A stretch of DNA of 64,000 nt from Pseudomonas berkeleyensis (GCF_014109765.1 NZ_CP059139.1:4710501-4774500); one strand, 5' to 3'; shown: positions 1 to 9,789, numbered from the stretch's first letter. Translations and numbers: made by a program. The notes: generated from the sequence alone by a model not told the origin.

Positions 1-793
1 CCAGGCCATGCGCTACAGCGTCATGAATGGCGGCAAGCGCGTACGCCCGCTGCTGGTCTACGCCGCCTGCGAAACCCTCGAAGGTGATCTCGAGCGTGCC
101 GACGGTGCAGCCTGCGCAGTAGAACTGATTCATGCCTATTCGCTGGTGCATGACGACCTGCCGGCGATGGACGACGACGACCTGCGCCGTGGCCAGCCGA
201 CCACGCACAAGGCCTTCGACGAAGCCAGCGCAATCCTCGCTGGCGATGCGCTGCAAAGCCTGGCGTTCGAGGTACTCGCCGACCGCCGCCGCAACCCGCA
301 GGATGCGGAAGTCCGCCTGCAGATGATCGAACTGCTGAGCCGTGCGGCAGGCCCTGCCGGCATGGTCGGCGGCCAGGCCATCGACCTCGGCTCAGTCGGT
401 CTGCAACTCGACCAGCAAGCGCTGGAAGTCATGCACCGGCACAAGACCGGCGCCTTGATCGAGGCCAGCGTGGCGCTCGGTGCCCTGGCCAGCGGCAGCA
501 CCGACGAACTGGCGCGCAAGGCCCTGCTGCAATACGCCCGCGCCATCGGCCTGGCCTTCCAGGTTCAGGACGACATCCTCGACGTGGAGAGCGACACCGC
601 CACCCTGGGCAAGACCCAGGGCAAGGACGAAGCCCACGACAAACCCACCTACCCCGCCCTGCTCGGCCTCGACGCTGCCAAGGACTACGCCCTGGAACTG
701 CGCGACCAGGCCCTGCACGTGCTGCGCCCGTTCGGCAACAGCGCCGAACCGCTGCGCGAGCTGGCCCGCTACATCGTCGAGCGGCGCAGCTGA
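1..793 (+). CDS. ispA: Farnesyl diphosphate synthase IspA (5' end outside window)
   Basis: Condenses IPP with DMAPP and GPP to make farnesyl diphosphate for ubiquinone and undecaprenyl phosphate. The reading frame is open from base 2, so the true start lies upstream; about 264 residues of the usual ~295 are visible. The first aspartate-rich motif is DDLPAMD (near residue 49 counted from the first visible Met). The second is QVQDDILD, about 140 residues later. GGKRVRPLL and the C-terminal KDEAHDKPTYPALLG are typical of the short-chain prenyltransferase family. dxs, which normally follows ispA in Pseudomonas, lies 4.8 kb downstream in the same direction. Confidence 0.96.
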   Translation, partial: QAMRYSVMNGGKRVRPLLVYAACETLEGDLERADGAACAVELIHAYSLVHDDLPAMDDDDLRRGQPTTHKAFDEASAILAGDALQSLAFEVLADRRRNPQDAEVRLQMIELLSRAAGPAGMVGGQAIDLGSVGLQLDQQALEVMHRHKTGALIEASVALGALASGSTDELARKALLQYARAIGLAFQVQDDILDVESDTATLGKTQGKDEAHDKPTYPALLGLDAAKDYALELRDQALHVLRPFGNSAEPLRELARYIVERRS

Positions 794-800
794 TCAATCC

Positions 801-1109
801 ATGAAGCGAGCCCTCGCCTTGCTCGTCCTGCTCAGCGCCAGCCATGCCTGGGGCATGGACGGGCAAGGCAACTCGACCGACCACTTCACCGTGGGCAGCA
901 GCCTCAGTACCGCCGGCATCACCGCCTCCACCAGCAATACACTGCAGCCCTACCAGAGCGCCCGTGAAGATGCCCTGGCCTACGTCGCCTCGGCCGGCGA
1001 CATTCGTGGCGCACGGCTGGAAAGCGCGCTGCGGCAGTACCGCCGCGACCAGCCAGATGCAGATAGCAGCGACATGCAGGTCGCACTGGCCATCGCCTCG
1101 TTGCGCTGA
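801..1109 (+). CDS. DUF2388 small secreted protein
   Basis: A 102-residue protein starting 7 bp after ispA. It has a cleavable-looking signal peptide (LALLVLLSASHAWG). The mature part is rich in Ser and Thr, then contains AREDALAYVASAGDIRGARLESAL, matching my recollection of the Pseudomonas DUF2388 family, whose function is unknown. The mature protein has no cysteines or catalytic motifs. The start at 801 is chosen because the signal peptide begins there; the longer upstream frame overlaps ispA. Family call is from memory; no biochemical role is claimed. Confidence 0.75.
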   Translation: MKRALALLVLLSASHAWGMDGQGNSTDHFTVGSSLSTAGITASTSNTLQPYQSAREDALAYVASAGDIRGARLESALRQYRRDQPDADSSDMQVALAIASLR

Positions 1110-1158
1110 ATCGGCTCGGGCGCCCCTGAAAACCTAGGCGATGCAGCTAGGCCGCTCT

Positions 1159-1182
1159 TGTGGGAGCGGCTTCAGCCGCGAT
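1159..1182 (+). repeat. REP-like palindromic element
   Basis: The unit TGGGAGCGGCTTCAGCCGCG holds the inverted pair GCGGCT/AGCCGC and is preceded by a further inverted GCCGCTC/GAGCGGC arm. It is the common intergenic REP type of Pseudomonas. A second copy is at 26089 and a degenerate one near 23319. Nothing else coding is visible in 1110-1299. Confidence 0.7.
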
Positions 1183-1299
1183 GGCCGGCCTGCTCCATCA
1201 TTGTCATCTATGACCGCATGATCGCCGCATAAGGCTTGCTTTACCCGCGCGCCCAGCCACCTAAGATGGCTCTATAACGACAAGACGTCCGGAGCCGCC

Positions 1300-4200
1300 A
1301 TGCCCTTCCCCGCCCTGCTGATCGCCAACCGTGGCGAGATCGCCATTCGCATCGCCCAGGCCTGCGCCGACCTCGGCATCCGCAGCGTCGCGGTATTCGC
1401 CGAGGACGACAGCGCCTGCCTGCACACGCGCAAGGCCGACCTGGCCGTGGCGCTGGTCGGTCGCGGTGTCGCCGCCTATCTGGACATGGATCAGCTTATC
1501 GCCATCGCCCGTGAACAGGGCTGCACGGCCATCCACCCCGGCTACGGTTTTCTCGCCGAGAACGCCGAATTCGCCCGCCGTTGTCAGGACGCCGGACTGA
1601 CCTTCGTCGGCCCGACGCCCGAGACGCTGCAACTGTTCGGCGACAAGGCCGCCGCCCGCGATCTCGCCGAGCGCTGCGAGGTACCGCTGGTGCCCGGCAT
1701 CAACCGGCCAGTGACGCTGGAGCAGGCAAGCGCCTTTCTCGCCGAACACCGCAGCGTGATGCTCAAGGCCCTGGCCGGCGGCGGCGGGCGCGGCATGCGC
1801 GCGGTGGATGATCCGGCGCAACTGGCCGAGGCTTTCGCCCGCTGCTCCTCCGAGGCCCAGGGCGCCTTCGGCAGTGGCGCGCTGTACGTGGAAAAGCGTG
1901 TGCGCCGCGCCCGACATATCGAAGTGCAGGTGCTCGGTGACGGCAGCGGCGCGGTCAGCCACCTGTGGGAGCGCGACTGCAGCCTGCAACGCCGCCACCA
2001 GAAGCTGGTGGAGATCGCGCCCAGCCCCGATCTGGATGCAGCCACTCGTGACGCGATCATCGCCAGCGCCCTGCGCCTGGCGGCCGAGGTGCAGTATCGC
2101 GGCATCGGCACCTTCGAGTTTCTGCTCGACCTCGACCAGCCGGGGCGCTTCTACTTCATGGAAGCCAACCCGCGCGTGCAGGTGGAGCACACCGTCACCG
2201 AGCAGGTCACCGGCGTCGACCTGCTGCACACGCAACTGCACCTGGTCGCCGGCAGCAGCCTGGCCGAACTGAAGCTGCTCACACCCCCCGCGACCAACGG
2301 CTATGCCGTGCAGGTGCGCCTGAATCTGGAAACCCTGCTCGCCGACGGTACGGCGCGCCCGGCCGCCGGCGTGCTCACGGCCTACCAGCCGCCCTCCGCT
2401 CCCGGTCTGCGCGTGGATGGCTGCGGTTATGCTGGTTACGCCGTCAGCCCGGCCTACGATTCACTGATCGCCAAGCTGATCGCCAGCGCCAACGACTACC
2501 CCAGCGCCCTGCGCCGTGCCTACCGGGGGCTGTGCGAGTTTCGCCTCGATGGTGTGGCGAGCAACCTGCATCTGCTGCAGAACCTGTTGCAGCGCGACGA
2601 GGTGATCGCCAATCGGGTCGACACCACCTACGTCGAGCGCCATCTGGACGCTTTGCTGGCCGCCCGTGAGCAGGCCCATCCACATCGCTACTTCGCTGCT
2701 GACGCCGCGTTGCACAGCGCCAAGGCCACTGTCGACGCGCCGCCTGGCACACTGGCCCTGAGCGCCCCCAGCGCTGGTGTGCTGGTCAGCCTGGAGGTAG
2801 CCGAGGGCGATGCCGTAGCCGCCGGCCAGCGCATCGCCGTGCTGGAAGCGATGAAGATGGAATTCGAGGTCAAGGCCGAGCACAGCGGCATCGTCCGCGC
2901 GCTGGCCGTGGCACCCGGTGACGCCATCGGCGAGGGCCAGGCGCTGGCGTTCCTGCAGCCGGCCGAGGTGGATGGCCTCGCCGAGCACGGCGAGCAGGCG
3001 GTCGACCTGGCGCATATCCGCGCCGATCTGGCCGAAGTGCTCGAGCGCCATGCGCGCCTGACCGATGCACGCCGCCCCGAAGCCGTGGCGAAAAGGCGCA
3101 AGACCGGCCAACGCACGGTGCGGGAAAACCTCGCCGACCTGCTCGATGCAGACAGCTTTATCGAATACGGCGCCATGGCCCTGGCCGCCCAGCGCCGCCG
3201 ACGTTCGCCCGAGGAGCTGCTGGAACTGAGCCCGGCCGACGGCCTGGTCGCCGGCATCGGCACGGTGAACGCCATGAGCTTCGGAACCGAGGCCGCGCGC
3301 TGCATGGCCATCGCCTATGACTACACGGTATTCGCCGGCACCCAGGGCGTGATGAACCACAAGAAGACCGACCGCATGCTGGCCCTGGCCGAGCAATGGC
3401 GCCTGCCGGTGGTGCTGTTCGCCGAAGGCGGCGGCGGCCGACCGGGCGATACCGATTTCGTCGGCGTGGCCGGGCTGGACTGCCACACCTTCGTTGCCAT
3501 GGCCAAGCTCTCCGGCCTGGTGCCGACGGTGGGCGTGGTCTCCGGCCGCTGCTTCGCCGGCAACGCCGCGCTGCTCGGCTGCTGTGACGTGATCATCGCC
3601 ACCCGCAATGCGAGCATCGGTATGGCTGGCCCGGCGATGATCGAAGGTGGCGGCCTGGGCAGTTTCACCCCCGAGCAGGTCGGCCCGACCAGTGTGCAAG
3701 GCCCCAACGGGGTGATCGACGTGCTGGTCGAAAACGAGGCCGAAGCGGTCGCCGTGGCCAAGCAATACCTGGGTTATTTCCAGGGCCCGCTCAGCGACTG
3801 GCAGTGCAGCGATGCCCGCGAGCTGCGCCATGTGATCCCGGAAAACCGCCTGCGCGTATACGACATCCGCCAGGTGATCGAACTACTCGCCGACAACGGC
3901 AGCGTGCTGGAACTGCGCCGCCAGTTCGCTCCCGGCCTGATCACCGCGCTGATCCGCATCGAAGGCAAACCGTTCGGCCTGATCGCCAACAACCCCGCGC
4001 ACCTGGGTGGCGCCATCGATGCCGTGGCCGGCGACAAGGCCGCACGCTTCCTGCAACTGTGCGAGGCGCATGACCTGCCCATCATCTCGCTGTGCGACAC
4101 CCCCGGCTTCATGGTCGGCCCGCAAGCCGAGCAACAGGCCACGGTGCGCCACGTCTCGCGCCTGTTCGTCACTGCCGCCAGCCTCACGGTGCCGTTCTTC

Positions 4201-4572
4201 ACCCTGGTGCTGCGCAAGGGCTACGGCCTCGGCGCCCAGGCCATGGCGGCCGGCAGCTTCCATTCGCCGCTGTTCACCGCCGCCTGGCCCAGTGGCGAAT
4301 TCGGCGCCATGGGGCTGGAGGGCGCGGTGCGCCTGGGCTTCGCCAAGGAGCTGGCGGCACAGCCGGACGAGGCAGCACGCCAGGCGCTGCTCGACAAGCT
4401 GGTGGCCAAGGCCTACGAAAATGGCAAGGCGCTGAACATGGCCAGCTATCTTGAGATCGACGCCGTGATCGACCCCGCCGACAGCCGTGCCTGGCTGCTG
4501 CGCGGCCTCAATGCGGCGCCGCGTCCGCCCCGGCGCGACGGCAAGAAACGTCCCTTCATCGACACCTGGTAA
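1300..4572 (+). CDS. Single-chain biotin-dependent acyl-CoA carboxylase (BC-BCCP-CT)
   Basis: One 1090-residue chain carries all three functions of a biotin carboxylase. Residues 1-450 are biotin carboxylase (LLIANRGEIAIRI start, glycine-rich loop KALAGGGGRGMR, EANPRVQVEHTVTE). Residues about 480-555 are a biotinyl domain with EAMKME, the biotinylated Lys being residue 519. Residues about 565-1090 are a two-lobed carboxyltransferase (FAGTQGVMNHKKTDR, GGGGRPGDTD, then LCDTPGFMVG). This layout resembles the single-chain long-chain acyl-CoA carboxylases rather than split AccABCD. The acyl substrate cannot be read from sequence. The hydrolase 10 bp downstream is probably cotranscribed. No separate propionyl- or geranyl-CoA carboxylase subunits are nearby. 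Confidence 0.9.
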   Translation: MPFPALLIANRGEIAIRIAQACADLGIRSVAVFAEDDSACLHTRKADLAVALVGRGVAAYLDMDQLIAIAREQGCTAIHPGYGFLAENAEFARRCQDAGLTFVGPTPETLQLFGDKAAARDLAERCEVPLVPGINRPVTLEQASAFLAEHRSVMLKALAGGGGRGMRAVDDPAQLAEAFARCSSEAQGAFGSGALYVEKRVRRARHIEVQVLGDGSGAVSHLWERDCSLQRRHQKLVEIAPSPDLDAATRDAIIASALRLAAEVQYRGIGTFEFLLDLDQPGRFYFMEANPRVQVEHTVTEQVTGVDLLHTQLHLVAGSSLAELKLLTPPATNGYAVQVRLNLETLLADGTARPAAGVLTAYQPPSAPGLRVDGCGYAGYAVSPAYDSLIAKLIASANDYPSALRRAYRGLCEFRLDGVASNLHLLQNLLQRDEVIANRVDTTYVERHLDALLAAREQAHPHRYFAADAALHSAKATVDAPPGTLALSAPSAGVLVSLEVAEGDAVAAGQRIAVLEAMKMEFEVKAEHSGIVRALAVAPGDAIGEGQALAFLQPAEVDGLAEHGEQAVDLAHIRADLAEVLERHARLTDARRPEAVAKRRKTGQRTVRENLADLLDADSFIEYGAMALAAQRRRRSPEELLELSPADGLVAGIGTVNAMSFGTEAARCMAIAYDYTVFAGTQGVMNHKKTDRMLALAEQWRLPVVLFAEGGGGRPGDTDFVGVAGLDCHTFVAMAKLSGLVPTVGVVSGRCFAGNAALLGCCDVIIATRNASIGMAGPAMIEGGGLGSFTPEQVGPTSVQGPNGVIDVLVENEAEAVAVAKQYLGYFQGPLSDWQCSDARELRHVIPENRLRVYDIRQVIELLADNGSVLELRRQFAPGLITALIRIEGKPFGLIANNPAHLGGAIDAVAGDKAARFLQLCEAHDLPIISLCDTPGFMVGPQAEQQATVRHVSRLFVTAASLTVPFFTLVLRKGYGLGAQAMAAGSFHSPLFTAAWPSGEFGAMGLEGAVRLGFAKELAAQPDEAARQALLDKLVAKAYENGKALNMASYLEIDAVIDPADSRAWLLRGLNAAPRPPRRDGKKRPFIDTW

Positions 4573-4582
4573 GGACATCTCC

Positions 4583-5533
4583 ATGCATATCGATCACCGC
4601 CTGCTCGCCGTCAACGGCATCGAACTCAGCCTGTACAGCGCCGGCGCCGAGCACGGCAAGCCAGTGTGGCTGCTGCATGGTTTTCCCGAATGCTGGTACG
4701 CCTGGCACCCGCAGATCGAGGCGCTGGCCGCCGCCGGCTACCGGGTGTTCGCCCCGGAGATGCGCGGCTATGGCGCCAGCAGCGCGCCGGCCGATCCGGC
4801 GGCCTATGACCTGCTCACCCTCTGTGGCGATATCCAGGCCGCCATGGACATGCTCGGTCAGCACAAGGTGGCGGTGGTCGGCCACGACTGGGGCGCACCG
4901 GTGGCCTGGCACCTGGCGTTGCTGGAGCCCGAGCGGGTTAAGGCGCTCGGCGCGCTGTCGGTGCCCTTCGGCGGCCGACCCAAACGCCCGGCCATCGAGA
5001 TGATGCGCGAGGCCTACGCCGGGCGCTTCCACTACATCCTGTATTTCCAGCAACCGGGGCTGGCCGAAGCCGAGCTGGACGAAGATATCGGCCGCAGCCT
5101 GCGTCTGCTGCTTGGCGGCCTCGGAGATGCCCTGTTGGCAGCGGACAAACCGGCTGGTGCGCGGCTGTTCGATGGCATGCCTGATGACCTGCCACTGCCG
5201 ACCTGGTGCAGCGAGGCGATGTTCGCCCACTACCTGCGCACCTTCGAGCGCCACGGTTTTCGCGGCGCGCTGAACTGGTACCGCAACTTCGAACGCAACT
5301 GGCAGCGCACCGAGCATCTGGCCGGGCTGCAGGTGATGCAGCCAACGCTGTTCTTGCTCGGCGAGAACGACCCGGTGGGCCGCTTCGAGGCGCCAACGCT
5401 GAAACGCATGGGCGACAAGGTGCCGCACCTGGAACGCCACGACCTGGCCGGAGCAGGCCACTGGCTGCAGGCCGAATGCGGCGCACGGGTCAGCGCCCTG
5501 CTGCTGGATTTCCTCGCACGCAACTACCGGTAA
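4583..5533 (+). CDS. Alpha/beta hydrolase, epoxide-hydrolase type
   Basis: 316 residues. The oxyanion motif is HGFPECWYAW. The nucleophile elbow is VVGHDWGAPVAW, with Asp rather than Ser, which points to epoxide hydrolase or haloacid-dehalogenase-like chemistry instead of an esterase. The catalytic His is in GAGHWLQAE near the C-terminus, and FLLGENDPVG precedes it as the usual acid-bearing loop. A cap region with tyrosines (HYILYFQQPG) lies between. The start at 4583 is chosen because the family alignment begins at MHIDHRLL; it lies 10 bp after the carboxylase stop. Likely acts with the carboxylase on an oxidised fatty or terpenoid substrate (inference). Confidence 0.85.
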   Translation: MHIDHRLLAVNGIELSLYSAGAEHGKPVWLLHGFPECWYAWHPQIEALAAAGYRVFAPEMRGYGASSAPADPAAYDLLTLCGDIQAAMDMLGQHKVAVVGHDWGAPVAWHLALLEPERVKALGALSVPFGGRPKRPAIEMMREAYAGRFHYILYFQQPGLAEAELDEDIGRSLRLLLGGLGDALLAADKPAGARLFDGMPDDLPLPTWCSEAMFAHYLRTFERHGFRGALNWYRNFERNWQRTEHLAGLQVMQPTLFLLGENDPVGRFEAPTLKRMGDKVPHLERHDLAGAGHWLQAECGARVSALLLDFLARNYR

Positions 5534-5552
5534 CGCCGATGTGGTCAGCAGA

Positions 5553-5582
5553 TTGGGCTGTTTTCCTGGCATCAGGTAAACT
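5553..5582 (+). promoter_or_regulatory. Possible sigma70 promoter for dxs
   Basis: TTGGGC (5553-5558), an 18-bp spacer and TAAACT (5577-5582) give a moderate match to a housekeeping promoter about 34 bp before the dxs start. A 9-bp inverted repeat (5568-5576 and 5612-5620) brackets this region. Confidence 0.35.
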
Positions 5583-5615
5583 GCCGCATCTTTTACACCT
5601 ATAACGATTCGCCTG

Positions 5616-7511
5616 ATGCCGACCACTTTCCACGAGATCCCCCGCGAGCGCCCGTTGACGCCGCTGCTCGACAGCGCCAACACGCCGGACGAACTGCGCC
5701 GCCTGGCCGAAGCGGACCTGGAAACCCTCGCTGACGAACTGCGCCAATACCTGCTCTACAGCGTTGGCCAGAGCGGCGGGCACTTCGGTGCCGGCCTCGG
5801 CGTGATCGAGCTGACCATCGCCCTGCACTACGTCTTCGACACCCCCGATGACCGCCTGGTGTGGGACGTCGGCCACCAGGCCTACCCGCACAAGATTCTC
5901 ACCGGTCGTCGCGAGCGCATGGGCAGCCTGCGCCAGAAGGACGGCCTGGCCGCCTTCCCGCGCCGTAGCGAGAGCGAGTACGACACCTTCGGCGTCGGCC
6001 ACTCCAGCACCAGCATCAGCGCGGCCCTTGGCATGGCCATCGCCGCCCGCCTGAAGGGCGAGAAGCGCAAGAGCGTGGCGGTGATCGGCGACGGCGCACT
6101 GACCGCCGGCATGGCCTTCGAGGCGCTGAACCACGCCACCGACGTCGGCGCCAATATGCTGGTGATCCTCAACGACAACGACATGTCGATCTCCAAGAAT
6201 GTCGGCGGGCTGTCCAACTACCTGGCCAAGATCATCTCCAGCCGCACCTACGCCAGCATGCGCGAGGGCAGCAAGAAGATCCTCTCGCGCCTGCCTGGCG
6301 CCTGGGAAATCGCACGCAAGGTCGAGGAACACGCCAAGGGCATGCTGGTACCCGGCACCCTGTTCGAGGAGCTGGGCTGGAACTACGTCGGCCCCATCGA
6401 CGGCCACGACCTGCCCACCCTGCTCGCCACCCTGCGCAACATGCGCGACCTCGACGGCCCGCAGTTCCTGCATGTGGTGACCAAGAAGGGCAAGGGCTTC
6501 GCACCCGCCGAGGTCGACCCCATCGGCTACCACGCCATCACCAAGCTGGAACCGGTCACGCCAGTCGCGGCACCGAAGAAGCCTTCCGGCCCGAAATACT
6601 CCAACGTGTTCGGCCAGTGGCTGTGCGACATGGCCGAGCAGGACGCGCGCCTGGTCGGTATCACTCCGGCAATGAAGGAAGGCTCGGATCTGGTGGCGTT
6701 CAGCGAGCGCTTCCCCGAGCGTTACTTCGACGTGGCGATTGCCGAGCAGCATGCCGTCACCCTCGCCGCCGGCATGGCCTGCGAAGGTGCCAAGCCGGTG
6801 GTGGCGATCTACTCAACCTTCCTCCAGCGCGCCTATGACCAGCTGATCCACGACGTCGCCGTGCAGCACCTCGACGTGCTGTTCGCCATCGACCGCGCCG
6901 GCCTGGTTGGCGAAGACGGCCCGACCCACGCCGGCAGCTTCGACCTCTCCTACCTGCGCTGCATCCCCGGCATGCTGGTGATGACGCCGAGCGACGAGAA
7001 CGAGATGCGCCGCATGCTCACTACCGGCCACCTGTTCGACGGCCCGGCAGCGGTGCGCTACCCGCGCGGCAGCGGCCCCAATGCGCCGCTCGATGCAGGC
7101 CTCGAACCGCTGGAGATCGGCAAGGCCGTGGTACGCCGCCAGGGCAATGGCGTCGCCCTGCTGGCCTTCGGCGTGCAACTGGCCGAAGCCCTGCGCGTAG
7201 GCGAAACGCTGGACGCCACGGTGGTCGACATGCGCTTCGTCAAACCGCTGGACGAAGCACTGCTGCGCGAGCTGGCCGGCAACCACGAACTGCTGGTGAC
7301 CATCGAGGAAAACGCGGTGATGGGCGGTGCCGGCAGCGCGGTCAGCGAATTCTTCGCCGCCGAGAACCGCCAGGTGCCGATGCTGCACCTGGGTCTACCG
7401 GACTACTACGTCGAGCACGCCAAACCGAGCCAGATGCTTGCCGAGTGCGGTCTCGACGAAGCCGGCATCGAACGCGCGGTGCGTCAACGCCTGAGCCTGC
7501 TGCAGGCCTGA
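5616..7511 (+). CDS. dxs: 1-deoxy-D-xylulose-5-phosphate synthase
   Basis: First enzyme of the MEP isoprenoid pathway; condenses pyruvate with glyceraldehyde 3-phosphate using thiamine diphosphate. It also feeds thiamine and pyridoxal synthesis. 631 residues, normal length. The ThDP/Mg motif is [17 protein letters not shown], the catalytic Glu sits in [15 protein letters not shown], and the N-terminus carries [12 protein letters not shown] with [26 protein letters not shown] is the usual Pseudomonas N-terminus, so this start is preferred although no good Shine-Dalgarno precedes it. A cofactor-gene neighbourhood (thiL, rib genes) follows downstream on the other strand. Confidence 0.97.
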   Translation: MPTTFHEIPRERPLTPLLDSANTPDELRRLAEADLETLADELRQYLLYSVGQSGGHFGAGLGVIELTIALHYVFDTPDDRLVWDVGHQAYPHKILTGRRERMGSLRQKDGLAAFPRRSESEYDTFGVGHSSTSISAALGMAIAARLKGEKRKSVAVIGDGALTAGMAFEALNHATDVGANMLVILNDNDMSISKNVGGLSNYLAKIISSRTYASMREGSKKILSRLPGAWEIARKVEEHAKGMLVPGTLFEELGWNYVGPIDGHDLPTLLATLRNMRDLDGPQFLHVVTKKGKGFAPAEVDPIGYHAITKLEPVTPVAAPKKPSGPKYSNVFGQWLCDMAEQDARLVGITPAMKEGSDLVAFSERFPERYFDVAIAEQHAVTLAAGMACEGAKPVVAIYSTFLQRAYDQLIHDVAVQHLDVLFAIDRAGLVGEDGPTHAGSFDLSYLRCIPGMLVMTPSDENEMRRMLTTGHLFDGPAAVRYPRGSGPNAPLDAGLEPLEIGKAVVRRQGNGVALLAFGVQLAEALRVGETLDATVVDMRFVKPLDEALLRELAGNHELLVTIEENAVMGGAGSAVSEFFAAENRQVPMLHLGLPDYYVEHAKPSQMLAECGLDEAGIERAVRQRLSLLQA

Positions 7512-7516
7512 GCATG

Positions 7517-7546
7517 AGCCTGGCTCATCGCCGGATGAGCCAGGCT
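7517..7546 (+). terminator. dxs transcription terminator hairpin
   Basis: A perfect 12-bp stem (AGCCTGGCTCAT / ATGAGCCAGGCT) with a 6-base loop lies 5 bp after the dxs stop. The trailing U-run is poor (TGCTTGTCATT), so efficiency is uncertain. Confidence 0.7.
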
Positions 7547-7574
7547 TGCTTGTCATTCATAGCTGCGCGCACTA

Positions 7575-7780
7575 AGGTTCGCCCACTTCATGTTCCGCCT
7601 GGGTGCGCTGCGCAAGCGGCGTGAAACGGGAAGTCGGTGCGCTCGTCATGAGCAATCCCGGCGCTGCCCCCGCAACGGTAATCGACTGCAAGCGCTGAGC
7701 TTGCGCCACGTCCAAACGGCCACTGGGGCAACCTGGGAAGGCGGACGTGGGTCGAGAGCCCGGAGACCGGCCAAGGCGGT
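7575..7780 (+). ncRNA. Cobalamin (adenosylcobalamin-type) riboswitch
   Basis: The 330 bases before btuB hold the class signature in order: GAAACGGGAAGTCGGTGCG, then GCTGCCCCCGCAACGGTAAT, then a GAGCCCGGAGACCGGCC stretch corresponding to the B12 box (about 7755-7772). These elements are diagnostic for the cobalamin aptamer. Binding of B12 would be expected to lower btuB expression, likely by hiding the ribosome site at about 7864. The exact aptamer boundaries are approximate. Confidence 0.93.
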
Positions 7781-7874
7781 GCGACTGGTGTTGCGGAGGG
7801 CAGCACGGTCAAGCGCCGCCCTGCGCGCTTGCTCCTGCCCTCCTCGAACGTCTGCCGACCTTTGAGGAAAGAGA

Positions 7875-9743
7875 ATGAAACTATCCCGTCTAGCCCTGGC
7901 CATTACTCTGGCGCCCTGCGCCGCACTCGCTGAAACCGTCCCTTCGCTCGATCAGGCACTGAAACTGTCCGACACGGTCATCAGCGCCAACCGCGAAGTA
8001 CAGCTGCGCAGCAAAAGCAGTGTCGCTACCAGCGTGTTCACCCGCGAAGACATCGAACGCCTGCAACCCTCCAGCGTCATCGACCTACTGAACCGTGTAC
8101 CCGGCGTACAGGTCACCAGTTCCGGCGGCCGTGGCAGCCTCTCCAGCCTGTTCATCCGCGGCACCAAGACAGCACAGAACGTCGTACTAGTCGACGGTCA
8201 ACGGATTTCCGATGCGTCCAGCGGCAGCCATTTCCTCGAACACCTCAGCATCCACCAGATCGAACGGGTGGAAGTCCTGCGCGGCTCGCGGGCAACCCTC
8301 TACGGCGCCGACGCCATCGGCGGTGTCGTACAAATTTTCACCCGCCGCGCCAGTGCTGGACAACGCCAGGCCAGTCTTAGTCTGGGCTACGGCAGCCGTG
8401 GTACCTGGGAACGTGCGGCCAGCCTGGCCCTAGCCAACGAAAGTACCCGTTTCAATCTCAGTAGCAGCTCCTCGGATACCCACGGTATCGACCGCAGCAC
8501 CCACGCCTCGACCTACGACAACGATCACGATGCCTACCGCAAGAACGGCCTGAGCCTGAACCTCGCCCACGACCTCAACGACGATCTGCAGCTCGGTCTG
8601 AGCCTGCTGGAGCAAAGCGGCGAGGTCGAGTTCGACAACGAGCCACTCTTTGGTCTGCACCCCTACAGTGACTTCCGTATCAGCAGCCAGTCGTTCTACG
8701 CTGATGCGCGCCTGGCCGAACAATGGAAAAGTCGTCTGGAACTCGGCCACAGCGAGAACCGTTACAAGACCCGCGCCGACGATACCGACAACACCCGCCA
8801 CAACTACACCTACCGCGACTCGGCATCCTGGCTGAACACCCTGTCCCTGGGCGAACACAACCAGCTACTGCTCGGTGTCGACTGGCTCGAAGACACCCTG
8901 CACAGCAACAACGCCTACACCCGGGCTTCACGCTGGAATCGCGGACTGTTCCTCCAGCACCACTACCGTGGCGAGAACGTCTCCACCGAGCTGGGCGCTC
9001 GGCATGACAAGAACCAACAGTTTGGCGGTAATAGCACCTACAACGCCGCATTGACCTGGCACCTGAACCCGAACAACGACCTCATCCTGTCCTACGCCGA
9101 AGCATTCCGCGCGCCCAGCTTCCAGGATATCTACGCCCCCATGGGCTGGGGCGCCAACCCCGATCTCAAACCGGAAGAGTCGAAAAGCTACGAGCTGCAA
9201 TGGCGCAGTCAACTGACTGACAGCACCCTCCTGGAAGCCTCGCTCTATCGCAGCAAGATCCGCAATGCCATCGTCGCCGACGGCAACTGGGTCATGCAGA
9301 ACCTCGATAGCGCACGGGTAAACGGCTTCGAAGCAAGCCTGGAACAACGCCTGGGCGACTGGCAGGCCGCACTGGGTCTGAGCCTGATCGACCCACGCGA
9401 CGCCGACAGCGGTCATACCCTGAATCGCCGTGCGCGCCGTACCCTCAGCGTGGATCTCGACCGCGCCTTCGGCGCCTTCACTGTTGGCACGACCTGGCAA
9501 ACCGTCAGCAGCAGCTATGACGATGTCGGCAACCAACGGGAACTGGCTGGCTACGGGCTGCTGGGCTTGCGCGGCAGTTGGCAGGCCACGACAGAGATTC
9601 TGGTCTCAGCGAAGATCGACAACCTGCTGGACAAGGACTACAGCCGTGCCCAGTACGGCGTTGGCTTTCCTGCCGAGTACCACGACTACCGCGAAGAAGG
9701 CCGCTCCGGCCTGCTTAGCGTCACCTGGACACCGGAGTTCTAA
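7875..9743 (+). CDS. btuB: TonB-dependent vitamin B12 receptor BtuB
   Basis: 622-residue outer-membrane receptor. The signal peptide is residues 1-19 (to AALA), followed by a TonB box (DTVISA, about residue 35). The plug domain carries RVPGVQVTSSGGRGS, IRGTKTAQNVVLVDG and VEVLRGSRATLYGADAIGG, and a 22-strand barrel ends in an aromatic-rich LLSVTWTPEF. The length fits BtuB (E. coli 614). The cobalamin riboswitch directly upstream makes corrinoid the probable ligand. A start with GAGGAAAGAG just upstream supports the ATG used. It is convergent with a BtuF-like binding protein; no BtuCD genes are in the window. Confidence 0.92.
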   Translation: MKLSRLALAITLAPCAALAETVPSLDQALKLSDTVISANREVQLRSKSSVATSVFTREDIERLQPSSVIDLLNRVPGVQVTSSGGRGSLSSLFIRGTKTAQNVVLVDGQRISDASSGSHFLEHLSIHQIERVEVLRGSRATLYGADAIGGVVQIFTRRASAGQRQASLSLGYGSRGTWERAASLALANESTRFNLSSSSSDTHGIDRSTHASTYDNDHDAYRKNGLSLNLAHDLNDDLQLGLSLLEQSGEVEFDNEPLFGLHPYSDFRISSQSFYADARLAEQWKSRLELGHSENRYKTRADDTDNTRHNYTYRDSASWLNTLSLGEHNQLLLGVDWLEDTLHSNNAYTRASRWNRGLFLQHHYRGENVSTELGARHDKNQQFGGNSTYNAALTWHLNPNNDLILSYAEAFRAPSFQDIYAPMGWGANPDLKPEESKSYELQWRSQLTDSTLLEASLYRSKIRNAIVADGNWVMQNLDSARVNGFEASLEQRLGDWQAALGLSLIDPRDADSGHTLNRRARRTLSVDLDRAFGAFTVGTTWQTVSSSYDDVGNQRELAGYGLLGLRGSWQATTEILVSAKIDNLLDKDYSRAQYGVGFPAEYHDYREEGRSGLLSVTWTPEF

Positions 9744-9765
9744 AGTCATGTCGATCAGCTCGTAG

Positions 9766-9789
9766 GGCGTACTCGCAAAGCAGTACGCC
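9766..9789. terminator. Hairpin between convergent btuB and btuF
   Basis: GGCGTACT/AGTACGCC form an 8-bp stem in the 83-bp gap between the two convergent genes. There is no U-run on either side, so it may only be a processing or repeat structure. The following bases resemble the GTAGGG/GCGCAC repeat family seen elsewhere in the window. Confidence 0.35.
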
